Shown: in pieces, positions 41,601 through 51,945 of the stretch
How positions within the stretch are numbered: the stretch's first letter is position 1
Layout: the number at the start of each line of letters is the position of its first letter
Origin: Tubiluchus corallicola
Lineage: Eukaryota; Priapulida; Priapulimorpha; Priapulimorphida; Tubiluchidae
Reading direction: 5' to 3'
NCBI GenBank assembly: GCA_030141605.1
Contig: JAQGDQ010002368.1
Location: 372,001-436,000 of the forward strand
Length of the DNA: 64,000 nt
The notes under the pieces: generated by a model
What the model was told of the DNA's origin: nothing
What the model saw: the letters and a program-made list of their open reading frames with translations, nothing else
Databases searched by the model: none
Position numbers and translations under genes: made by a program

Positions 41601-41695
41601 TCCATTTTCCTGTTTCATCCTGCTCCACCTGCCAGTCTCAATTCGTATGTAGTGGCAATTCTGAATCTTGAAATGATTATCCTGTAATGTTCGGT
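41520..41695 (-). pseudogene. non-LTR retrotransposon ORF2 C-terminal fragment, source of the 78-bp satellite
   Basis: Minus-strand reading gives YIRIETGRWSRMKQENGICQ, then FCDFNVIQALTHAVLECPET and a stop. The RIETGRW pattern followed by C-x2-C-x9-H-x4-CP is the C-terminal cysteine/histidine motif common to many LINE-type ORF2 proteins. The upstream part is lost within about 60 codons. Its motif is the same as that repeated in the adjacent satellite. Confidence 0.75.
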
Positions 41696-42320
41696 AAGAA
41701 TGCTGTTATCATTCTTGTAAGGAGGGTTTAGTCTGCTCGTGGTTTATACTACTGTGTACACCCTGTTTCGAATCTGGATCATTTCCAAACGCAATAAGTA
41801 CTTCATTCTTGTAGCATTCAACCTCAAGTTTTTCAATAATTACCACAAAACTTAATATACATGTAACCAAGAACTTTCAAAGCACCGCATATTTTTACAA
41901 CAGCAGAAACTTTGGAAAGCAGGAATAATTAATCAAGAATGGTTTAGTTCCAAAATAAATTTTATAGAAATATCGTTTGTCTAAACGGAAAACTACAAGA
42001 TGGAGACTTGGGAAGCAAAGTTGAAGTTAATTTACTGTTGCAGAAAACTTTTTTTTAATTTATGCAACCAAATGTGTTGGTCAATTATTACTTTGCACTG
42101 TTGCTTTTGTTACTGTCAGTTACAGAAAAAATTATAGCATCCAACATTAGTGACAGCCCAGGATATATGAGTACTGGTGCTAACTTCATAAACTGTATTT
42201 AAAAATTTTAATTCTGATATTCATGCTCTCATTCAGTACAAAATCATGGATACAAAACTTACCAAGTTCACACTGAAGCTCTGCTTATGATAGCTAGATG
42301 GTATTTTTTAATCAGCAAAA
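41696..42320. other. AT-rich spacer
   Basis: No gene, repeat or site recognised. Confidence 0.4.
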
Positions 42321-42450
42321 GTTCATGTGGTGTGTTAGCTCTTCACAGTCTAATTTTGACGTTTACTGCTGTGCGAATCTGAAAGTTCTTGTGGTGTGTT
42401 AGCTCTTCACAGTCTAATTTTGACGTTTACAGCTGGTCGCGAATCTGAAA
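42321..42450 (+). repeat. 63-bp tandem duplication
   Basis: Two adjacent copies of a 63-bp unit containing GTGGTGTGTTAGCTCTTCAC and TCTAATTTTGACGTTTAC, with few differences. Confidence 0.85.
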
Positions 42451-42516
42451 CAACGTGATGAAGGAAGTAAAAAGACTACGGCGAAAATGGATTAAATTTA
42501 AAGCACACTAAATCAG

Positions 42517-42630
42517 CGTTTATCAGACATCCGCAATGCGTTATGCGTTATTGCGTATCCAGCTGCGCATAAACAATCAAAAGGCGTGACTGCAGAAAAA
42601 TCTAACGCAATAACGCAGGTCTGATAAACG
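42517..42630. repeat. 114-bp MITE with CGTTTATCAGAC termini
   Basis: CGTTTATCAGAC at the left end and its complement GTCTGATAAACG at the right end, with further GCGTTATTGCG homology inside, form terminal inverted repeats of about 30 bp. Non-coding. It lies 25 bp from the next inverted-repeat element. Confidence 0.75.
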
Positions 42631-43020
42631 AGATCATTAAAAACAAAGCATGCGTGACGTCATATATACACAACGTAAATTAGAGAAAGAAAAGGAAATG
42701 TTAAACTATGTCCCCAAAAAACTTTCCATGCAAAATTACATTACTTGGTTTTCGCTTACTTGCTGGAAAGACTTATGTAACTAGAAAAGAAAATTTTTAA
42801 TTATTTAAAATGTTTTTATCAATTGGTAAAATGTCACTGACTCACCCTCCAGGGGTGCACCACTCACTAACCAAGAACGTGTTTTTTAATCTTATTGAGA
42901 AGATACAATAATTTAAAATTTTTACTTAATTAGTGACGTGTGTGTTACGAATGCTCTTGATTATTTTTTCAAAGTTTACACAACATTATCTAAATTTGTT
43001 TCAAATGACCTACTACCAAA

Positions 43021-43251
43021 ATGACTGTGTCTAAAGGTGATCGCGGGAGTTTAAATATTTACACGTTTTATACAGCTTTGCTGCCAACTCAAGCCCCGTA
43101 TGCAAAAAGGCAGTTTGTAAGTGGTATAAAATTTCAGGACGAACTTTTTAAACTTTATGTAAGTGGAGGGTTTCCTTGTGCTTTAAGTAAAGCTGGTCTA
43201 AAAACGTCCAATATTCCTTATTTGTATTCACAAAGCTACCGAAAAGGGTAA
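43021..43251 (+). CDS. 76-aa ORF in the left arm of the inverted-repeat element, unknown function
   Basis: Starts ATG after CCAAA and reads MTVSKGDRGSLNIYTFYTAL, with a downstream KIKFQDELFKLY-like patch (IKFQDELFKLY). It shares G-x-RGSL, FY, A-x-K, KI/IK-x-Q-x-E and a final L with the ORF in the opposite arm. I recognise no family. It may be a real element-encoded peptide or just the sequence of the arm. Confidence 0.35.
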   Translation: MTVSKGDRGSLNIYTFYTALLPTQAPYAKRQFVSGIKFQDELFKLYVSGGFPCALSKAGLKTSNIPYLYSQSYRKG

Positions 43252-43936
43252 GATTTAACTTCCAAACGTAAGATGTCTTATAAGAGGTACCGAACATATT
43301 TTTGATCATATAAGACTTCATAACTCAAGCTGCCATCACAGCAATTCCTACTGTTATAAGGGAGTTAGTAGGTATGATTCTATTTCTTAATTAAAACTAA
43401 TTAAAGTAGTTAATCTAAATACTAACTAAAATAGTCAAAATTTTACAAAATATACGTGTTGATTTTTGAATACGTGCTGTATCACGTCTGAACTTTGCAT
43501 AATTGATGATTTTGTAAAATTTTCAGACTAACTTAACTTAACTAACTATTAATTAATTTTAATGTTAGTATATTCTAATAAGAATTGGGCTTTTTAAGTT
43601 TTCGGGTGTGAAATGGGCATAAAATTTGGTGTCAAAATGATGTTACCAAATTTAGCAAAACACGTTTGTGACTGAAGAAGCTCCCCTTTCCTAATTTAAC
43701 CCTCTTCTACCAACTACAGGCCTAATTTGTTATGCTTTGCAATAATTAACTAACGTAATACAATTAACTAGTGACACTAATTATTTCTTAATTTTGGTAC
43801 TAAGTAAATAACTAAAAGCAGGCAGCAGCTTGAAAATGAAGTAAGTCTGTTGATGAAAAATAATAACGAAATTCAAACTAAAGAATCGGCGCTTCTTTTT
43901 AAACTTGTTTAATTAAAGCACATGAAAATCCTCCAT

Positions 43937-44068
43937 TTACAAGCTTAAAAATTCGTTTTGAATTTTGTAATTACGTATTGCCTGTTTGCATGCAGGGCTT
44001 TCGTCGGCAGTCACGCTGTAGAAAACGTGTAAATCTAAACTCCCGCGAAGACCGTTAGGCGCAGCCAT
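43937..44068 (-). CDS. 43-aa ORF in the right arm of the inverted-repeat element, unknown function
   Basis: Minus-strand frame beginning MAAPNGLRGSLDLHVFYSV and ending KIQNEFLSL. It is the mirrored counterpart of the 43021-43251 ORF, shorter because a stop follows. Conserved spacing of RGSL, FY and KIQ-x-E between arms is visible by eye; whether this reflects selection or recent duplication is unknown. Confidence 0.3.
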   Translation of the reverse strand: MAAPNGLRGSLDLHVFYSVTADESPACKQAIRNYKIQNEFLSL

Positions 44069-44421
44069 TTTGATGATAAGTCATTTGAAACAAGTTTAGA
44101 TAACATTGTGTAAACTTTGGAAAATAATCACAGCATTCGTAGCGCACACGTCACTAACTGAGCAAAATTTTAAATTACTATCTTGTTAATAAGATTAAAA
44201 ATACGTTATTGGTTTGTGAGTGGCGCACCCTGGAGGGTAAGTCTGCGACATTTTACCAATTCGTGAAAACATTTTAAATAATTAATAATTTTCTTTTGTA
44301 GTTACATAAGTCTTTCCAGCAGGATAGCGAAATACTATGTAACATAACTTTGCATGGAAAGTTTTTTGGGACATAGTTTAACATTTCCTTTTCTTCCACT
44401 GATTGTGTATATATGACGTCA

Positions 44422-45285
44422 TGTAATGGTGCAATCGGTACAGCATCACGGGGGATTTAAAATGAAAATAAACAAAAATTCCTTTCAACACGAGTACGAT
44501 ATACGCATAAAATTAATGTAAAGTAATATAATTTTTAAGACGATTTTTCTGAAGCCTAATTCAATCACCCCTTTTCTTGTCCATTAAGACAATAACTATT
44601 GCCAATAAGCATTGACCAGCAAATAGTTGGAAAGACAAACATTAATCGTTTTACTAAAATTGCAAAGTATTTATAATCTGAGCACAATTGAAATTTGAGG
44701 CATATGACTTGCCACTGTGTCAACGAAATTCTAAGAAAATTTTAAAGTGAGATAAACTATTCAATCTCCGAGAAAAACCTTAGGCTGTAAGCTAGATGAT
44801 GACGTAAAAGTTTCACGCTGGCACGTACGGATACCCATAAAATTATTTTGTGATAAGCAAAGCTCTTTTCACCATTATCACAGTTATATTCACTTCAATG
44901 GAATAGAATGTTCACCCTGTAAAATTATCTGCAAGTCAGAGTTTCAGTGTGACAAAAAAGCTACTACAAAAAGGGTCCTAATAGTTACATGATTAAATTT
45001 TAATCTAATAAATTTAGGGGTGAGTGAGTGAATGAGTGAGTGAGTGAGTGAGCGAGCGAGCAAATGAGTGTGATATAAACTTTACCCAAAGTTTGCCGTT
45101 GCAGAATGCACTAAAACCTGACCTATCAGATGTTGACCCTCAACACTCAACCTACTTGACCCTCAATACTCAACCTACTAGAGACTGTGATGGCGGGGAA
45201 TCTGCCTTGTAACAAACCTGATCAGTTTTCGTGCTACCTTGTAATACATTTGATAGAAAGTATTAAAATTATCAAGTGGATAAAG
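44422..45285. other. spacer with a short GAGT repeat
   Basis: AT-rich; GAGTGAGTGAG-type tetramers at about 45018-45066 and a small duplicated CCCTCAA(C/T)ACTCAACCTACT at about 45136-45180. No gene seen. Confidence 0.5.
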
Positions 45286-45287
45286 GA

Positions 45288-45995
45288 TTACCGGCACAAG
45301 GATTCTGATCGACGACCAACTTGTAGTTTCTGCATTTCCATCAGCTCTTTCCTGACCAGTTCTTTTTGGGCCTGTGGGATACGATATGGTCTCTGTCTGA
45401 CTGGTGTAGGATCTGAGAGGATTATCTCGTGCTCAACTACTGATGTCCTTCCGGGAAGGTCAGTAAAAGTTTCAGAGAAATCTCGGAGGACTTTCATCAG
45501 CTCTTCCTTCTGCTCTTCAGTAAGTTCAGCAGGTAAAGTTATATCAGCTACACTTTGGGTGGCACTTGCTGTAGGTGGGAAAGCATAATCTGGCAATTTA
45601 CACAAACGTTCACTGTCTGGCTCCTGATTATTTGAATCGTCCTCAACCCAATCATTATCAATATTGCTGGCAGGTGGCACAAGTCTGCTCTCCTCACATC
45701 TGGCAAATAAAGCTGTTCCCATCACGATCCACAAAGGGCTTGAGCAGATTAATGTGATACGTTTTAACATTTGCCCGTTTTCCTTTACCACCAATGTTGA
45801 TTTTATATGTGAGGTCTGACACCTTGTCAGTTACTACGTATGGGCCGCGATAGTGTCTCTGCATTTTTCCTTTCCCTTCAGGCATAAGAATTAGTACTTT
45901 CTGGCCAATCTCCAGTACTCGATCAGTTTGGCTTGGCTCAGAGATTCATGGGCATCTTCCGTTGCATCCTGGAGTGCATTAATAATTCTTACTAG
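45288..45995 (-). pseudogene. Ty3/gypsy-type retrotransposon remnant, integrase C-terminus followed by RT N-terminus
   Basis: Reading the minus strand from about 45995 down: an ALQDATEDAH segment and a KVLILMPEG segment; then an integrase GPY/F-type region with HYRGPYVV and YHINLLKP (ORF 45694-45885); then, in another frame (ORF 45288-45794), an acidic linker and the pre-RT segment DLPGRTSVVEHEI, VRQRPYRIP and a KELMEM patch, stopping soon after. At least two frameshifts break it, and no LTR, protease, RT catalytic core or RNase H is present. The integrase-before-RT order is unlike standard gypsy and resembles Gmr1-like elements. It ends where the satellite begins. Confidence 0.75.
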
Positions 45996-46725
45996 CACAG
46001 GCCCCGCAAAAGATGTTGTGTATAATCAATAATACGCGAACATTCTACCTAGTCCTCATTTATAACACAAAGCCCATAACATCCTGCCTACTGTATGTCT
46101 GTTTATCTAACGCAAAGCAGCTTTTTGCTGAATTAAAGCTGTAAGCAGAGTACAATGGATGACGTCACTACAATGGCATGCGTCAGCAGTTTTCTAAGCG
46201 AAAATTGTCGAAAATAGAACATCTAATTAACTTGCCAGTACTCCTCTCGGTGGACCTGACCTAAAATATAACCCACATCATCGTGTAGCCCTGTCCTTCC
46301 TCTTTGTAAAGAGCTGTATATCTCCTTCCGAGAGTCCCACCAGGCGACGCTAGAACGTTTTTTCCGTATGCTGTTTGGTCAAAATTTCGGAAAAATCGAG
46401 TTGGGTCCGGGAAAACGCCCGTTGCGGGGCGCGGTGGTCCTCTCGGGAATTCTAAATATGCCTACTACACCCACCGCTGAACGGGCTATCTATCCATACC
46501 CAGCACCACCCTCGGCCCATTCCAGTTCTTCAGAAATAAGAGGTATAAGTTTTGCAAAAAACGACCGAAAAATGGTCATTTTTGGAGGTTTTCCGCCCCC
46601 CCCTCCCGGTGAGCCCGATTCGAAAAAAAATAAACCATCAATGGCACAACACTAGATCGAGACCTTTCGTTTGATATATAGATCGCCGCAAATGGTGCCG
46701 TCGTCGAAGCTGTAGCCTCGAATCT

Positions 46726-46757
<32 letters not shown>

Positions 46758-47583
46758 TATTAAGCCCATACCAAGAATATTAATATAAGAGACTAGCAAA
46801 GGCCCCGCAAAAGATTTTGCGTAAAAAACCACGTATAATCAATAACACGCGAACATCCTACACAGTCCTCATGTATAACGCAAAGCCCGTAACATCCTGC
46901 CTACTTACCTAACGCAAAGCCAGCAGCGTTTACTCCTGCCTACTGTATGCTGCAAAGCAGCTTTTTGCTGAATTAAAGTTATAGACAGAGTACAATGGAT
47001 GACGTCAGAACAATGGAATGCGGTCAGCAGTTTTCTAAGCGAAAATTGTCGAAATTTGCGGAAAATAGAACATGTAATTAACTCATTGATACTCCTCTCG
47101 GTGGACCTGCCCTAAAATATAACCTACATCATCGTGTAGCCCTGTCCTTCCTCTTTGTAAAGAGCTATATATCTCCTTCCGAGAGTCCCACCGGGCGACG
47201 CTAGAACGTTTTTCCCGCATGCTGTTTGGTCAAAATTTCGAAAAAATCGCGAGTTGGGTCCGGGAAAACGCCCGTTGCGGGGCGCGGTGGTCCTCTCGGG
47301 AATTCTAAATATGCCTACTACACCCACCGCTGAACGGGCTATCTATCCATACCCAGCACCACCCTCGGCCCATTCCAGTTCTTCAGAAATAAGAGGTATA
47401 AGTTTTGCAAAAAACGGCCGAAAAATGGCCATTTTTGGAGGTTTTTCGCCCCCCCCCCTTCCTCCCGGTGGGCCCGATTCGAAAAAAATAAACCATCAAT
47501 GGCACAACACTAGATCGAGACCTTTCGTTTGATGTATAGATCGCCGCAAATGGTGCCGTCGTCGAAGCTGTAGCCTCGAATCT

Positions 47584-47615
<32 letters not shown>

Positions 47616-49868
47616 TATTAAGCCCATACCAAGAATATTAATATAAGAGACTAGCAAAGGCCCCGCAAAAGATTTTGCGTAAAAAACCACGTATAATCAA
47701 TAACACGCGAACATCCTACACAGTCCTCATGTATAACGCAAAGCCCGTAACATCCTGCCTACTTACCTAACGCAAAGCCAGCAGCGTTTACTCCTGCCTA
47801 CTGTATGTTGCAAAGCAGCTTTTTGCTGAATTAAAGTTATAGACACAGTGGATGACGTCAGCACAATGGAATGCGTCTGCCTTTGCGTCAGCAATTTTCT
47901 AAGCGAAAATCGCCGAAAATGGAACCTCTAACTAACTCGTTGATACTCCTCTCGGTGGACCTGCCCTAAAATATAACCTACATCATCGTGTAGCCCTGTC
48001 CTTCCTCTTTGTAAAGAGCTATATATCTCCTTCCGAGAGTCCCACCGGGCGACGCTAGAACGTTTTTCCCGCAGGCTGTTTGGTCAAAATTTCGAAAAAA
48101 TCGCGAGTTGGGTCCGGGAAAACGCCCGTTGCGGGGCGCCGTGGCCCTCTCGGGAATTCTAAATATGCCTACTACACCCACCGCTGAACGGGCTATCTAT
48201 CCATACCCAGCACCACCCTCGATCCGTTCCCGTTCTTCAGAAATAAGAGGTATAAGTTTTGCAAAAAACGGCCGAAAAATGGCCATTTTTGGAGGTTTTT
48301 CGCCCCCCCTTCCTCGCGGTGGGCCCGATTCGAAAAATAAACCATCAATGGCACAACACTAGATCGAGACCTTTCGTTTGATGTATAGATCGCCGCAAAT
48401 GGTGCCGTCGTCAAAGCTGTAGCCTCGAATCTTATATATATATATATATATATAAATAAATATATTAAGCCTATACCAAGAATATTAATATAAGAGACTA
48501 GCAAAGGCCCCGCAAAAAATTTTGCGTATAAATTTACACGTATAATCAAAAATACACAAACATCCTACCTACTGTTTGTCTGTTTATCTAATGCAAAGCC
48601 GCTTTTACTGAATTAAAGTTATAAGATTATAGACAGAGTACAATGGATGACGTCACAACAATGGCATTGCGTCAGCAGTTTTCTAAGCGAAAATTGCCGA
48701 AAATAGAACATCTAATTAACTCGTCGGTACTCCTCTCAGTGGACCTGCCCCAAAATATAGCCCACATCATCGTGTAGCCCCGTTCTTCCTCTTTCTGATG
48801 AGCCATATATTTCCTTCCGAGAGTCCCACCAGGCGTCGCTAGAACGTTTTTTCCGCAGGCTGTTTGGTCAAAATTTCGAAAAAAATTTGCAAAAAACGGC
48901 CAAAAATGGCCATTTTTGGGCTTTTTTCGCCCCCCCTTCCTTCCGGTGGGCCCAATTCGAAAAATAAACCATCAATGGCATGACACTAGATCGGGACCTT
49001 TCGTTTGATGTATAGATCGCCGCAAATGGTGCCCTTGTCGAAGCTGTAGCCTGGAATCTTATATCTAAATATGTATATTAAGATACCAAGAATATTAATA
49101 TACTAGCAAAGGCCCCGCAAAAGATTTTGCGTATAAATACACATGTGATCAATAATACACGAACATCCTACACAGTCCTCATTTATAACACAAAGCCCGT
49201 AACATCCTGCCTACTTACCTAACGCAAAGCCAGCAGGTAGCTTTTACTGAATTAAAGTTATAGACAGAGTACAGCAGGCAGCTACTGTATGTCTGTTTAT
49301 CTAACCCAAAGCAGCTTTTTGCTGAATTAAAGCTATAAGCAATAATGGATGACGTCAGAACAATGGAATGCGGTCAGCAGTTTTCTAAGCGAAAATTGTC
49401 GAAATTTGCGGAAAATAGAACATGTAATTAACTCGTTGATACTCCTCTCGGTGGACCTGCCCTAAAATATAACCTACATCATCGTGTAGCCCTGTCCTTC
49501 CTCTTTGTAAAGAGCTATATATCTCCTTCCGAGAGTCCCACCGGGCGACGCTAGAACGTTTTTCCCGCATGCTGTTTGGTTAAAATTTCGAAAAAATCGC
49601 GAGTTGGGTCCGGGAAAACGCCCGTTGCGGGGCGCCCTGGCCCTCTCGCGAATTCTAAATATGCCTACTACACCCAACGCTGAACGGGCTATCTATCCAT
49701 AGCCAGCACCATCCTCGGCTCGTTTCCGTTCTCCAGATCTCAGACGTATACGTTTTGCAAAAACGGTCGAAAATAGTCATTTTTGGAGGTTTTTCGCCCC
49801 CCGTTCCTCGCGGTGGGCCGGATTCGAAAAATAAACCCCCAATGGCACGACACTAGATCGACACTATA
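45992..49868. repeat. tandem ~850-bp satellite, about five units
   Basis: Unit starts (CTAGCAAAGGCCCCGCAAAAG) fall near 45992, 46791, 47649, 48498 and 49102. Units 2 and 3 are about 858 and 849 bp. Unit 4 is only about 600 bp because it lacks the segment from GAGTTGGGTCCGGG to AGGTATAAG. The last unit is truncated near 49868. Each unit contains a TGGATGACGTCA site, a C-rich tract, a (TA)n run and GC-rich stretches unlike the flanking DNA. Unit-specific short ORFs on both strands (67-aa minus, about 90-aa plus) are mutually antisense and repeat with the units. I recognise no known protein in them. Confidence 0.9.
47124..47327 (-). other. 67-codon ORF recurring in satellite units (also 47978-48181 and 49474-49677)
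   Basis: A frame starting MGVVGIFRIPER and ending KEEGQGYTMM is kept open in three units with only a few substitutions. Near identity is expected from recent unit homogenisation, so openness alone is not evidence of coding. An antisense frame (MGPGKRPLRGA) is open in the same place. Confidence 0.25.
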
Positions 49869-51476
49869 TATATAACATACCAAGAATATCAATATATGCG
49901 ATAACAACCTTACGACAGTTTTATGAATTCGAATTAACAGCGAAGTTGTGACAACTTGTGCCCAAAGACAGCTACTTAAGGATTACGACACTGTCTTAGA
50001 GGTGTTGTAAGACAATGCATTAAGTGTATAAATTTACGATGCGTACATGAATCTGGCCCCTGGAACGGATCTTCAACCACTTAGAAGGCACTTAGGCAAG
50101 ACTTATCTTTCTGAACAGCTCTACATTATGGAATACGTCACAGAGAATGCACAGTTTAGACAATAACACATTCTGTACCGTATCTGTCCATTTTCCATAT
50201 TTGCAATCATAATTTTTTACCATTTATTGGACTACGTAGTCTTCTAAATGCTCATGAAAGACAAAACAGAAACAGACAACGTTGCTACTATTTACCACGA
50301 TCACATTGTAATATATGTATTTTAAGTCCTGTTCACCTTCCAGAAACAAATATGAAATAGTAGTTAAACCAACAGAATTTCTGAAATCTGTTAAAATTTT
50401 TATTCCAATTTTTTTTCCAAAAATGATTTATATTTGTGATCTATGAGACTAATAAACAATCTTCTGAATTATGCTATTCATGTAAAATTCTCAAGTCTGT
50501 AAATACTATGCAGATTTATAAATTATTAGCTAAATGCATTATAAGATTTTTCCATTATCTAACATGATAACTGACGACAATGCAACATAGTTTGATTAGA
50601 ATTGACAAAAAAGTAAAATCATCAATGCATAATAGATGGTCCAGAAAAAGGACTTACATAGATTAACTGATTTTTATATAATACAACTCACTTTTAAAAT
50701 CAAACAGATTTTTAAATTAAATTAAAATTTAACAGTTAACATACGTTACTTTTGCATAAAAACATGAAAATAGAAGATAATATTGCTTCAGATGTTTACA
50801 AATAAAATTTGCCAAACGTAACAATTAAAACTACAAAGTTCTCAATAGAGGGACATAATTGCCCCTGTTAATCATAATTCTAGCAAATAATCACTTTTAA
50901 ACTTCTAACTCATCAAAACAGGTTCTGGTAGAGCTTTTTTTAGTGATAATTACTTGTGATCTTGTTACATTTCAGTTGAAAGACACAATCAAACGTCAAA
51001 AGCACTACCATCAGTTCAAAGTCCATTACAAAAATGTTGCCCATCTTGCACCATTTTCATGTTACAATGCATTTACAGGTAGTGATTATGAGTATAGCAC
51101 TATTTAACATAAATTCAAGGTAGAAATGACATAAAAAACTCAATATGAAGAGTGGATACATAGACAGTAATTTTTCGTATGCATAATGAGCAGAATTTTG
51201 AGCAGATTTGCTAATTTGACATTTTTGCTTTGCAGTAATTCATATTATGTAATAGTCAATTTTTCTGTACAGCTAGCAGATATCAAAAAAGAACAAATCT
51301 TTCTAACTCTAAAAACAATGAAGCTTTTTACATGTATGAGATGACACGTTCATATCCTGACGTTGAGGTTTTACTATCAATAATGGCTCCTATATATTTA
51401 CTGAGTTTTCTGATGTACAGTCACCACAAATCAGAAGCCTTTTTGCACTGAAGCAGCCCGATAATTTGTTACCTGA
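49869..51476. other. 3' flank of tan-like copy 2
   Basis: Strongly AT-rich; presumably includes the 3' UTR of the second tan-like gene at its right end. No other gene or repeat recognised. Confidence 0.5.
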
Positions 51477-51945
51477 TCATTTACACACAGGTAAATCAAA
51501 GACTATCTTACTAGTAGAAGACTTATCCATATAATTAGACCATGTGCCATTCATTAGATCAAAAATACCTGCAAGAACAAACACATTCTAGAGCAGGATT
51601 CACCAAAAGAACAAACACATATATGTACAGTTTTTTACGACAGCCTTCACCAAGTGATCTATATATTTACTGAATTTGCTGATGTACAGTCACCACAAAT
51701 CAGAAGCCTTTTTGAGCTGAAGCAACCCAATAATTTGTTACCTGATCATTTACCCATGGGTAAATCAAAGACTACCACTGGTCCTTTACTGGAAGATGCC
51801 TTATCCATATAAATAGACCATTTACCATTCATTAGATCAAAAATACCTGCAAGAACAAACACATTCTACAGCAGGATTCACTAAATGAACAAACACATAT
51901 ATGTACAGTTTTTAACGACAGCCGTCAGCAAGTGATCTATACGGA
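51390..51945 (-). repeat. 269-bp tandem duplication containing the terminal exon of tan-like copy 2
   Basis: Two copies of about 269 bp (starting near 51390 and 51659) share TGATGTACAGTCACCACAAA, CCTGATCATTTAC and the acceptor-side sequence CCTGCAAGAACAAACACATT. Each contains a terminal exon with its own acceptor and stop. Confidence 0.92.
51477..51568 (-). CDS. alternative terminal exon 9b of tan-like copy 2
   Basis: Second, distal copy of the last exon. It has the same TTCTTGCAG acceptor, phase and start (G-IFDLMNG) as exon 9a, but reads TWSNYMDKSSTSKIVFDLP and ends in VCK. It is three codons shorter through an in-frame deletion, and no stop or frameshift breaks it. Splicing exon 8 to this copy would skip 9a. 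It could be a true alternative last exon or a recent copy not yet decayed. Confidence 0.65.

Larger units (their letters stand above)
42655..44421. repeat. 1.77-kb element with ~450-bp inverted arms and TGACGTCA termini
   Basis: Left arm (42655 to about 43130) and right arm (about 43937-44421) are long imperfect inverted repeats. Both outer ends begin at TGACGTCATATATACACAA and its complement. Each arm carries a small inward-facing ORF (43021-43251 plus; 43937-44068 minus). The central ~800 bp shows no similarity between halves and no transposase. A solo, older copy of the arm is at 18795-19075, showing this is a dispersed family. Confidence 0.8.
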
